NCBI GenBank assembly: GCA_030527765.1
Contig: JAUNAE010000162.1
Location: forward strand, 1 to 8,274
From: Eubacteriales bacterium
Lineage (GTDB): Bacteria > Bacillota_A > Clostridia > Lachnospirales > Lachnospiraceae
Length of the DNA stretch: 8,274 nucleotides
Reading direction: 5' to 3'
Positions within the stretch are counted from its first letter, which is position 1; each line of letters opens with the position of its first letter. Position numbers and translations under genes: made by a program. Below are positions 1-4,451 of this stretch, piece by piece. The notes below the pieces were generated by a model. That model was given only the letters and a program-made list of their open reading frames with translations. It was not told where the DNA came from and searched no databases.

Positions 1-1
1 A

Positions 2-76
2 AATAACCCGATGGTCGGCGCAACTGTTTCTGTAGCTGTTGCTGTAGAAGAGGCTTCTAAGGCTGGAAAGTTCTAA
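2..76 (+). CDS. 3' end of a presumed host gene (partial)
   Basis: An open frame enters from the left edge and stops at TAA 74-76, giving 24 C-terminal residues that begin NNPMVGATVSVAVAVEEA and end KAGKF. I do not recognise the family. Its valine/alanine-rich stretch followed by a short charged helix is compatible with the tail of a globular enzyme. A hairpin with a T-rich tail follows the stop at once, as expected for the end of a real transcription unit. The phage-side repeats and integrase begin within about 60-150 bp, so this is probably the bacterial gene at whose 3' end the element integrated. Whether the last codons are the host's original ones or were resupplied by the element cannot be told from one junction. 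Confidence 0.55.
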   Translation, partial: NNPMVGATVSVAVAVEEASKAGKF

Positions 77-105
77 CAAATCCCATGAAATCAGGATTTT
101 TGTTT
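75..105 (+). terminator. Terminator after the host gene
   Basis: AAATCC (78-83) pairs with GGATTT (94-99) around a 10-nt loop, and the flanking ACA/TGT bases can extend the stem with a bulge. The right arm runs into TTTTTGTTTG. The hairpin starts at the stop codon of the upstream frame, so it most likely ends that transcript. It may also lie inside the attachment region. Confidence 0.5.
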
Positions 106-130
106 GTTAGTGATTGTGAAGATGTTTATA

Positions 131-175
131 CGTAACATACAAATAACTAACACGTAACTAACAGCGGTAACTAAC
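131..175. repeat. Four phased GTAACTAAC-type repeats, probable integrase arm sites
   Basis: Three exact copies of TAACTAAC lie at 144-151, 155-162 and 168-175. A degenerate fourth (TAACATAC) lies at 133-140. Start-to-start spacing is 11, 11 and 13 bp, roughly one helical turn each. A fifth copy of the core in inverse orientation (TTTGTTAGT, 103-111) is the exact reverse complement of ACTAACAAA at 170-178. Integrases with an N-terminal arm-binding domain, such as the one encoded next to these repeats, bind short direct repeats beside the crossover core. I infer that this is the attL arm region; no experiment supports it. Confidence 0.55.
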
Positions 176-176
176 A

Positions 177-219
177 AAGAGGCAACAGGATTTTATTTCC
201 CGTTGCCTCTTATTTTTTT
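177..219 (+). terminator. Hairpin terminator between the host side and int, possibly bidirectional
   Basis: AAGAGGCAAC (177-186) pairs perfectly with GTTGCCTCTT (202-211). After one A/C mismatch the stem continues with GGA/TCC. The loop is TTTTATT. On the plus strand the right arm is followed by ATTTTTTTA, a strong U-tract. On the minus strand the hairpin follows the integrase stop codon (221-223), but its tail there is only TTTG. It therefore suits rightward transcription best and may stop leftward int transcription less well. Confidence 0.7.
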
Positions 220-220
220 A

Positions 221-1282
221 CTATTTACAGATCTTTTCGATCTCTTCATGCAGCTGTTCAATCGTCCTGTGTGTATATACCTTCTCGGTAATATCCCTGA
301 TGGAATGTCCGACAATCAGTTTCAGTATATATTCATCTATTCCGGCATTCTTCGCCAATGTGATGAACGTGTGTCTGGTATCATGCGGTCTGTGATGCAT
401 GTGTACCCTTAGCATTGCCTTGTTCCATCGCCCCCTGTATTTGTCATAGGTCAGGGAAGTGCCCTGTTGTCCCTCGGGATCGTTGAAAATATATTTGCTG
501 CCCATTCTTATAGCTTCATCATATCTGCGCCTGACAAGTGGCAGTATGGAACTGTGGATAGGCACGATTCGATTCTTTCCTGCTTCTGTTTTCAAACCGC
601 CTCTGAATATTCCTGTGTCCAGATCTACATCAGCAATCTTCAATACCGCAAGTTCCTGCGGTCGCCATCCGGAGTATATACCGATCAGAATCATATCGAC
701 AAAGGGGACGTCGAGACTATTCCACAATATCTTTATCTCTTCAGAAGAAAATGGAATTCTCTGTATAACTGGTGCATCCGATTTCACGCTGTTACACAGA
801 GCAGCATAATCCTTTTCAACAATATCATGCTTCAGCGCATACCGGTACATCAGGTTATACATGGACTTCATCCGCTGTTTTGTTGCCGATCCGACCTCCG
901 CATCGTGGATACAGCCTTCCATGTGCGCCGGTCTGATGTCCTTCATCTTCATGTTGTGCAGCGGCTTGCTGTGATTATAGCAGCTGATCCAAGATCTTCT
1001 GGCACTCGGCACGATTTCCTCAAAGTGTTCTGCTGACCATTTTTCATAAACTTCCGCAAAGGTAATGTACTGCGCATTTATGTCATAGGGATTCTCGTTA
1101 TAAGCTCCGAGAGCAGTGAGAGCGTCCTGTTTTGTGTGGTAGTAGCCAATCGTAATATACTTCTGCACAGCTTTTCCTGTTTCCGGATTTGTTTCCCAGC
1201 CGGACGTTTTGCGTGCAATCCAAGGATTTCTCCGTTTCCCCGATAATTTATATACTGATCCGAATCCGTTAGGCAGTTTCAT
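221..1282 (-). CDS. int: Tyrosine recombinase / phage integrase
   Basis: A site-specific recombinase of 353 residues that would integrate and excise the element. Three domains are visible. The N-terminal part (about 1-65, starting MKLPNGFGSVYKL) resembles an AP2-like arm-binding domain. A SAM-like core-binding domain (about 72-170) follows, then the catalytic domain. Catalytic residues in order are R207 (SGWRPQEL), K231 (GLKTEAGKN), H300 and R303 (RPHDTRH), H326 (VGHS) and the nucleophile Y336 (KVYTH), so the active site is complete. The open frame extends 36 codons upstream, but AGAAAGGA sits 10 nt before the ATG at 1282, and an in-frame ATG at 1303 would place that site inside the gene, so 1282 is preferred. 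It is the last gene of the leftward lysogeny module, 70 nt after the ImmA-like gene. Its likely arm sites lie just past its 3' end. Confidence 0.95.
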   Translation of the reverse strand: MKLPNGFGSVYKLSGKRRNPWIARKTSGWETNPETGKAVQKYITIGYYHTKQDALTALGAYNENPYDINAQYITFAEVYEKWSAEHFEEIVPSARRSWISCYNHSKPLHNMKMKDIRPAHMEGCIHDAEVGSATKQRMKSMYNLMYRYALKHDIVEKDYAALCNSVKSDAPVIQRIPFSSEEIKILWNSLDVPFVDMILIGIYSGWRPQELAVLKIADVDLDTGIFRGGLKTEAGKNRIVPIHSSILPLVRRRYDEAIRMGSKYIFNDPEGQQGTSLTYDKYRGRWNKAMLRVHMHHRPHDTRHTFITLAKNAGIDEYILKLIVGHSIRDITEKVYTHRTIEQLHEEIEKICK

Positions 1283-1352
1283 ATAAGCATCATCCTTTCT
1301 CATAGATTTATAAGCAAATGACCGTTCCCACACGACATGGGACGGCCACTGA

Positions 1353-1565
1353 TTATTTGCGGACTTCGCATTCGATATGCTGCACATCATCGCTGTTGAA
1401 GTCGTCCTTCTCTATATGTTGCATTTCATGCAGATATGCTTTCATCGCATGGGCATCGTCCAGTTTTTCATCAATCCAGATCGTATAACCTGGCTCGCAT
1501 CGATTCGGGCAGGATGCTCCGCTTGCTCCCTTCAGATCTACTCGGTAAATATAGATATTCTCCAC
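1353..1565 (-). CDS. Small ImmA/IrrE-like metallopeptidase-type protein
   Basis: A 70-residue protein with a zinc-peptidase HExxH signature, HEMQH, at residues 46-50 within AYLHEMQHIEKDDF. Acidic residues in the C-terminal HIECEVRK are candidates for the third metal ligand. ImmA/IrrE proteins of integrated elements cleave the partner XRE repressor and so allow induction, but the known ones are much longer. This one holds little beyond the catalytic helix and a short beta region (residues 1-32). GTG at 1565 is chosen because GGAGG (1574-1578) lies 8 nt upstream. The in-frame ATG at 1580 would overlap that site. The nearby repressor has no peptidase domain of its own, which fits a separate inducing protease. 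The minimal size leaves catalysis unproven, and it could instead be a metal-binding remnant. It shares the leftward unit with int. Confidence 0.7.
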   Translation of the reverse strand: MENIYIYRVDLKGASGASCPNRCEPGYTIWIDEKLDDAHAMKAYLHEMQHIEKDDFNSDDVQHIECEVRK

Positions 1566-1605
1566 CGCATACACCTCCATCCATGTTTCACAACATTGAA
1601 AACAA

Positions 1606-1752
1606 TAAAAAAGCGAACGCTGAAACAATAGAGCAAGAGTTTGTTGCTCATTGATTCGTGCGTCCGCAACGTACGAGACCTCGCATTTCTGCGAGGTCTC
1701 CACAAAATAAATAGATAATCTAATGATGCCCTATAAGGCAAGATTACTTTGT
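1606..1752 (-). ncRNA. Structured leader or possible small RNA upstream of the ImmA-like gene
   Basis: Leftward RNA from the promoter at 1759-1787 would start near 1752 and run about 187 nt before the GTG start of the next gene. It contains a perfect 11-bp hairpin (arms 1675-1685 and 1690-1700) whose loop on the minus strand is GAAA, a GNRA tetraloop. A second stem follows: 6 bp (1631-1636 with 1644-1649), continued by 4 bp (1626-1629 with 1650-1653) past a one-base bulge. A T6 run lies at 1607-1612, 13 nt beyond that stem. The T6 run could end a short RNA, or the whole stretch could be a long 5' UTR controlling immA-int. I cannot decide which, and I match it to no known RNA family. Confidence 0.4.
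1675..1700 (-). other. Perfect 11-bp stem-loop with GAAA tetraloop
   Basis: GAGACCTCGCA (1675-1685) and TGCGAGGTCTC (1690-1700) are exact reverse complements around four bases. No T-run follows on either strand, so it is not an ordinary intrinsic terminator. Read leftward the loop is GAAA. It lies inside the predicted leader of the immA-int unit, about 50 nt from the predicted start of transcription. Confidence 0.75.
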
Positions 1753-1758
1753 CCGAAC

Positions 1759-1787
1759 ATTATAGTTCAAATTGCGGAGCTCGTCAA
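1759..1787 (-). promoter_or_regulatory. Strong leftward sigma-A promoter for the immA-int unit
   Basis: On the minus strand TTGACG (1787-1782) and TATAAT (1764-1759) are separated by exactly 17 bp. This is one mismatch from the -35 consensus with a perfect -10. The start of transcription should be near 1752. It begins 18 bp beyond the stop codon of the PemK-like gene and points toward immA and int, so these two genes can be expressed apart from the repressor transcript. Confidence 0.75.
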
Positions 1788-1805
1788 TAAAATATGAGGT
1801 TTTTA

Positions 1806-2582
1806 TTATCGTAAATACAGCTCTGAGATTTTCCGGTTTATCTTCTCCATAGCAGAGGCAGACAAGGATATTCCATACAGGAAATCTTCTGACTTTTTCG
1901 GAGTATAGATGCGTTGCTTAGAAATAGTTGTGATCTGGTTTACAACAGCCATTGTTCCTGTTTTAAGGCGATCTATTTCGCGCCGTTCTCTTTCGATTCG
2001 TTTGACTTGAGATTCTAAATCCGTAATTTTCCGAAGCGTCAGAACAACTTCTTCGCTTGTCTCAGGAGGCAAAGAATCAGAACCATTTTCGCTTGTTATA
2101 GAGTCTAAGATATTTTTGATTCTCCTTAGTCCGTCCAGATCTTCCGAAGCCTTTTTCAGCAGCGAAGCATAGTTATCATTGATCTTTGAGTATAGTTCCG
2201 TTCCTAAGTCAACATTATTGCTGTGAATTGTGCGTCCGTCTGTTGATGAGAGAGGAATAACGGTTATAACACCGGACTGCTGATGGTTAGCATTATCCAA
2301 CACCAGAGCGAAATGCAAACCACCCATCTCGTTTCCAATATTGAATCCAAGATTCAAACGAATAACATCGCCTCTTGAATATCGAATCAGTCGCCTTGGG
2401 TCGAACTTTTCTTCAGATGATACATACAGAGAAAAGGATTCAAGCCAATATGAAATTAAGTCAGCTTTCTTTAAGAACTTGTCATTCCCTGAGTTGATGT
2501 AACCTTCAAGCATGCGATTGACCGCTTTAATTGATTTTTTCTTGTGCTGAATAACACTTTCCTTATCAATATGATGTGACAT
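1806..2582 (-). CDS. PemK/MazF-family toxin-like protein with coiled-coil insertion
   Basis: A 258-residue protein. Residues 68-113 (starting SRGDVIRLNLGFNIGNE, then GGLHFALVL and VITVIPL) match the first half of the PemK/MazF fold, whose members cleave mRNA. Residues 208-228 (GTMAVVNQITTISKQRIYTP) match the later strand carrying the conserved Q..T...R pattern. Between the halves, residues 134-205 form a charged helical insertion that looks like a coiled coil. An N-terminal helical extension of about 65 residues precedes the fold. Typical MazF proteins are about 110 residues, so this is an expanded form. The usual RP after the first strand is HF here, as I recall for phage-borne members. AAGGAGGTG lies 5 nt before the ATG. 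It sits between repressor and int, with no antitoxin-sized gene beside it. It may be a toxin, an RNA-binding regulator or a defence factor; nuclease activity is not shown. Confidence 0.8.
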   Translation of the reverse strand: MSHHIDKESVIQHKKKSIKAVNRMLEGYINSGNDKFLKKADLISYWLESFSLYVSSEEKFDPRRLIRYSRGDVIRLNLGFNIGNEMGGLHFALVLDNANHQQSGVITVIPLSSTDGRTIHSNNVDLGTELYSKINDNYASLLKKASEDLDGLRRIKNILDSITSENGSDSLPPETSEEVVLTLRKITDLESQVKRIERERREIDRLKTGTMAVVNQITTISKQRIYTPKKSEDFLYGISLSASAMEKINRKISELYLR

Positions 2583-2607
2583 AACAGCACCTCCTTCTTG
2601 AAATTAA

Positions 2608-2660
2608 GCAAAGGATTTTGCACATTAAACTAAGTATTTTGCAGATTTTTTTTGCAAATT
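2608..2660. repeat. ATTTTGCA-type repeats upstream of the PemK-like gene
   Basis: Three related 12-mers read ATTTTGCACATT (2615-2626), ATTTTGCAGATT (2636-2647) and TTTTTGCAAATT (2649-2660), with TGCA cores 21 and 13 bp apart. Two dyads overlap them: GCAAA (2608-2612) with TTTGC (2617-2621), and TTTGC (2638-2642) with GCAAA (2654-2658). They lie in the 116-bp gap between repressor and PemK-like gene, where a regulator of the latter could bind. The spacing differs from that of the switch operators. I see no clear promoter here. Confidence 0.4.
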
Positions 2661-2672
2661 GATTAGTTTTAT

Positions 2673-2688
2673 TGCTCATTTTCGAGCA
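2673..2688 (-). other. Short hairpin after the repressor gene
   Basis: TGCTC (2673-2677) pairs with GAGCA (2684-2688) around a 6-nt loop, 11 bp past the repressor stop codon. There is no U-tract on the minus strand, so it would be at best a weak or processing site, and the PemK-like gene may be read through from the repressor promoter. Confidence 0.3.
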
Positions 2689-2698
2689 TCAACTCAAA

Positions 2699-3076
2699 TC
2701 ATCCATCAGGGTTTGTATCCTTCATCGCCTGGATCACTGCTGTAACATTTCTCATCTGTTCCGGCTTCATGTCCCGTGATGCATCGAGCAGGGCTCTCAG
2801 ATCTGGATTGTCGTGCAGCTCTTGCGCCAGTTTCGCAGTCTCCGGATTCGTGTAATAGCCTTCTTGTTCTGATGGCTCTTCCCATCCCATTATTACAGAT
2901 GGTGATAGATCTAAAGCCTCAGCTAGCTTTACTATCTTATCCCGTCTCATGTTAGCGATTTCTCCGCTTTCCCACCTTGAAATGGTGGCTCCAGTAACAC
3001 CGACACTGCGAGCTACATCATCAAGGGATAACCCTTTTTCTAGTCGTCTCTGTTTCAGTATGTCTTTAACCTCCAT
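2699..3076 (-). CDS. XRE-family phage repressor (CI/ImmR-like)
   Basis: A 125-residue regulator. Residues 5-62 form an HTH_3 domain: LDDVARSVGV makes the first helices and TGATISRWESG the recognition helix. The C-terminal half (about 76-125) is short, charged and helical, probably for dimerisation, and holds no S24/LexA-type peptidase with its Ser-Lys dyad. Such a repressor cannot cleave itself in an SOS response, so induction would need a partner such as the ImmA-like protein downstream or an antirepressor. This resembles ImmR (about 127 residues) of ICEBs1. The ATG at 3076 is preceded by AAAGGTGG. Its predicted promoter, with a leader of about 22 nt, overlaps an operator-like dyad, so it probably controls its own synthesis as well as the divergent early promoter. 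Confidence 0.9.
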   Translation of the reverse strand: MEVKDILKQRRLEKGLSLDDVARSVGVTGATISRWESGEIANMRRDKIVKLAEALDLSPSVIMGWEEPSEQEGYYTNPETAKLAQELHDNPDLRALLDASRDMKPEQMRNVTAVIQAMKDTNPDG

Positions 3077-3104
3077 GTGTCCACCACCTTTCTAAAGTAT
3101 ATAC

Positions 3105-3133
3105 ATTATATCGGGGACATTGCATATTCGCAA
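3105..3133 (-). promoter_or_regulatory. Repressor promoter (leftward)
   Basis: On the minus strand TTGCGA (3133-3128) and TATAAT (3110-3105) are spaced 17 bp apart. Transcription should start near 3098, about 22 nt before the repressor ATG. The -35 is fully covered by operator-like dyad O1 (3119-3134), so bound repressor would be expected to limit its own expression. Confidence 0.7.
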
Positions 3134-3188
3134 TGCGAACTCGCAAAAATGTAGAAAAAATTGCGAAAAAGCATTGCATAAACGCAAG
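3119..3188. promoter_or_regulatory. Four-operator lysis-lysogeny switch (two pairs of TGC-N6-GCA dyads)
   Basis: Four sites share TGC-N6-GCA. O1 3119-3134 is ATTGC-N6-GCAAT and is perfect over 5 bp per half. O2 is 3132-3147 (AATGC-N6-GCAAA), O3 is 3160-3175 (ATTGC-N6-GCATT) and O4 is 3173-3188 (ATTGC-N6-GCAAG). Centres are at 3126.5, 3139.5, 3167.5 and 3180.5, so each pair is 13 bp apart and the pairs are 28 bp apart. O1 covers the repressor -35; O3 and O4 overlap the rightward -35. This layout suggests cooperative binding by the XRE repressor or the Cro-like protein; that assignment is inference. Confidence 0.65.
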
Positions 3189-3202
3189 AACGGTGCTATA
3201 TT
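3174..3202 (+). promoter_or_regulatory. Early rightward promoter (PR-like)
   Basis: TTGCAT (3174-3179) and TATATT (3197-3202) are 17 bp apart, with a start expected around 3208-3210. The -35 lies inside dyad O4 and touches O3, so repressor bound there would block it. It should drive the Cro-like gene and the early operon behind it. Confidence 0.65.
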
Positions 3203-3204
3203 TG

Positions 3205-3222
3205 TCTTACGGAAACGTAAGA
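3205..3222 (+). promoter_or_regulatory. 18-bp palindrome at the start of the early transcript
   Basis: TCTTACG (3205-3211) and CGTAAGA (3216-3222) are exact reverse complements around GAAA. The site covers the expected transcription start, 12 bp before the AAAGGAG ribosome binding site of the Cro-like gene. As DNA it could be an operator for that protein. As RNA it would be a 7-bp GNRA hairpin at or near the 5' end, which could stabilise the mRNA or gate translation. A near copy occurs at 3446-3464. Confidence 0.5.
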
Positions 3223-3244
3223 GATAAAAGAAAGGAGAAGCACT

Positions 3245-3469
3245 TTGTTTGACAGAATAAAATTTAAGAAAGCTGTAATTGATGATGGGAAGACGATGGC
3301 AGATGTTGCGAAGTATCTTGGCATTAACGAAGCAACATTGTATCGGAAACTCAACGGAAGCAGTGAATTTAGCAGAGATGAGATTCAACAGATCTGTACA
3401 TTCCTTCATCTTGACAGCCCGATGGAAATTTTTTTTGCTGAAAAACTTACGAAAACGCAAGAGAATTAA
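3245..3469 (+). CDS. Cro-like HTH regulator (DUF739-like)
   Basis: A 74-residue protein made almost entirely of one XRE-type helix-turn-helix (TMADVAKYLGINEATLYRKL at residues 17-36), followed by EIQQICTFLHLDSPMEIFF. This length and ending resemble the small DUF739-type regulators found opposite the repressor in phages of Bacillota. It is the first gene of the rightward operon, in the position of Cro, and would bind the switch to keep lysogeny off. It starts at TTG 3245: AAAGGAG ends 7 nt upstream and no ATG or GTG is available. The weak start codon probably keeps its level low. Its last codons (KLTKTQEN) lie in a near repeat of its own leader. Confidence 0.85.
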   Translation: MFDRIKFKKAVIDDGKTMADVAKYLGINEATLYRKLNGSSEFSRDEIQQICTFLHLDSPMEIFFAEKLTKTQEN

Positions 3470-3475
3470 AGGAGA
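3446..3475 (+). repeat. Second copy of the leader cassette, at the 3' end of the Cro-like gene
   Basis: The 19 bases from 3446 match 3206-3224 with two changes (CTTACGAAAACGCAAGAGA against CTTACGGAAACGTAAGAGA). Both copies are followed by an A-rich stretch and AAAGGAGAA, the ribosome binding site of the next gene. The second copy keeps most of the dyad, with an A/C mismatch in the arm. A duplication of about 30 bp that carried a translation signal would explain it. Confidence 0.6.
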
Positions 3476-3482
3476 AAATCGC

Positions 3483-3775
3483 ATGAACGTAACAGGCAAG
3501 TATAAGATGGGGATCAACTTCATAACCCCGTATTTTCTTCCGGTCGTATCTATACGGTTGCAAGAGATACAGGCGATTGGAGATCGGTTGAAATCGGTCA
3601 GAGAACAGACACGGGATTGTATCTCACTCCTGAGGAGTACGACCGGATGGAGAGCGAATGCAAACTGACCGGAACATTCAACCTGTTTGACTATGATCCG
3701 AACGATCACAGTGCTTACGCAACAGAGCGCAGGATCATGCGAGAAGAAAGGATGGATGCAGGATGCAGATACTAA
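3483..3775 (+). pseudogene. Small phage gene broken by a -1 frameshift near its start
   Basis: ATG 3483 follows AAAGGAG by 8 nt and reads MNVTGKYK, then the frame turns into an unlikely sequence stopping at 3668. The -1 frame from 3506 reads DGDQLHNPVFSSGRIYTVA and continues through LTPEEYDRME and FNLFDYDPND to a stop at 3773-3775. That frame looks like a normal protein but has no ATG near its beginning. Adding one base near 3504-3506 joins the parts into about 97 residues. The next gene starts at 3763, overlapping this restored stop by 13 bp, which supports the downstream frame. A sequencing error, a true mutation, or -1 slippage on GGGG (3509-3512) are all possible. I do not recognise the family. 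Confidence 0.7.
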
Positions 3776-3963
3776 AAATCACACCTGAGCTTCTAAGATC
3801 TCTTGCAGATGAGATCGAAGAGAACAACAGACAATTCGGGCTTCTGCCTTATGTGATTCCGGCTGAGCCGAAGAACTGGAGAGGGCTTGATTTCGTCCAG
3901 ATGAGTGAGGAAACAGACGGCGAAGAAGATCGCCTGCTGACGATCGGCGAATGGGATGACTGA
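3763..3963 (+). CDS. Small acidic hypothetical protein
   Basis: A 66-residue protein of unknown function. The N-terminal third (ITPELLRSLADEIEENNRQF) is predicted helical and amphipathic. The rest is rich in acidic residues and ends DRLLTIGEWDD. There is no signal peptide, membrane segment or metal motif. ATG 3763 lies inside the last codons of the frameshifted gene, with a purine-rich GGATGG upstream, so translation is probably coupled to the gene before it. If that gene stops early at 3668 through the frameshift, coupling would be lost. The strongly acidic character is seen in DNA-mimic and anti-host proteins, but nothing specific supports that here. Confidence 0.65.
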   Translation: MQILKITPELLRSLADEIEENNRQFGLLPYVIPAEPKNWRGLDFVQMSEETDGEEDRLLTIGEWDD

Positions 3964-3981
3964 AAGGAGGTGTTTATAGGC

Positions 3982-4197
3982 ATGAAGCTCAAGGAACACA
4001 GGAACCGGATGACGGTCAGAGAAGCTGCTGAACTGTTAGGCACGACAGAACAAAGCATTCGTGTAGGAATTCAGACAGGAGCTCTTGACATTGGATACTG
4101 CATTAAGAGGTCGAGCCAGTATATGTACATCATCCCGACCGAGAAGTTTGCTCAGGAAACAAGAATCACAGAAAGGATACAAGAGTGCAATAAATGA
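3982..4197 (+). CDS. Excisionase-like helix-turn-helix protein
   Basis: A 71-residue DNA-binding protein. Residues 10-32 (MTVREAAELLGTTEQSIRVG) form the winged-helix HTH typical of the MerR/excisionase group. IKRSSQYMYIIPTEKF (about 41-56) is the wing with the usual aromatic residues and the closing helix. Small proteins of this kind bend DNA as recombination directionality factors, or act as AlpA-like regulators. As an early gene of an integrase-carrying element it may work with the integrase in excision. The frame is open back to GTG 3970, but that codon is part of the AAAGGAGGTG binding site. ATG 3982 lies 9 nt behind it and is preferred. It overlaps the next gene as ATGA. Confidence 0.75.
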   Translation: MKLKEHRNRMTVREAAELLGTTEQSIRVGIQTGALDIGYCIKRSSQYMYIIPTEKFAQETRITERIQECNK

Positions 4198-4451
4198 TTA
4201 ACGATTTATTGAAAGAGTTCTGCCTGAGTAAGGCGAACGATTACGATTCAAAGCAGCTTGTTAAATATTTCAATAATGATCGACAAGAGTTCTACAAAAT
4301 GGCTAACGATGTATTGAGCATTGCAGCTCGGGGAGGAATGAGTGCTGCGCTTTTTGAATCATTCCTTGAGTTTACAGCTTTCGCTGGTCGTTATGTTGTT
4401 ACTTACAAATCTCGTAACTCATCTCCATCGAACGAAAAAGACATTGAGTGA
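4194..4451 (+). CDS. Hypothetical early phage protein
   Basis: An 85-residue protein I do not recognise. It is mostly helical in outlook: LLKEFCLSKANDYDSKQLVKYF, then DVLSIAARGGMSAALFESFLEF, and a polar tail NSSPSNEKDIE. The glycine/alanine-rich middle and the FESFLEFTAFAGRY stretch are hydrophobic but too short and polar for a clear membrane segment. It starts at ATG 4194, which overlaps the TGA of the excisionase-like gene, so the two are translationally coupled. Its own ribosome binding site is weak (AAGAG). Its last 49 bp lie opposite the end of the minus-strand zinc-ribbon gene, an unusual arrangement in a compact early operon. Confidence 0.65.
   Translation: MINDLLKEFCLSKANDYDSKQLVKYFNNDRQEFYKMANDVLSIAARGGMSAALFESFLEFTAFAGRYVVTYKSRNSSPSNEKDIE

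Noticed and set aside
131..175. Repeats at the left end as a CRISPR array
   Set aside because: Units are 8-9 bp with 11-13 bp spacing, far too short for repeats and spacers, and no cas gene is present.
467..1036. Long plus-strand open frame inside the integrase region
   Set aside because: It lies fully opposite the integrase coding sequence, has no ribosome binding site, and its product has no coherent domain; it is a mirror frame.
1283..1390. 36-codon upstream extension of the integrase
   Set aside because: AGAAAGGA is well placed for ATG 1282 and would be coding in the longer version; the extension also overlaps the ImmA-like gene.
1566..1703. Upstream extension of the ImmA-like protein to a GTG at 1703
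   Set aside because: It translates through the perfect hairpin and has no ribosome binding site, whereas GGAGG fits the GTG at 1565.
2608..2660. Type III toxin-antitoxin RNA repeats upstream of the PemK-fold gene
   Set aside because: ToxN-type antitoxins are longer tandem repeats followed by a terminator; these 12-mers are degenerate, unevenly spaced and lack a clear promoter.
3092..3709. 205-residue minus-strand frame across the switch region
   Set aside because: It covers the promoters, the Cro-like gene and the frameshifted gene in antisense, and its cysteine- and phenylalanine-rich sequence is not protein-like.
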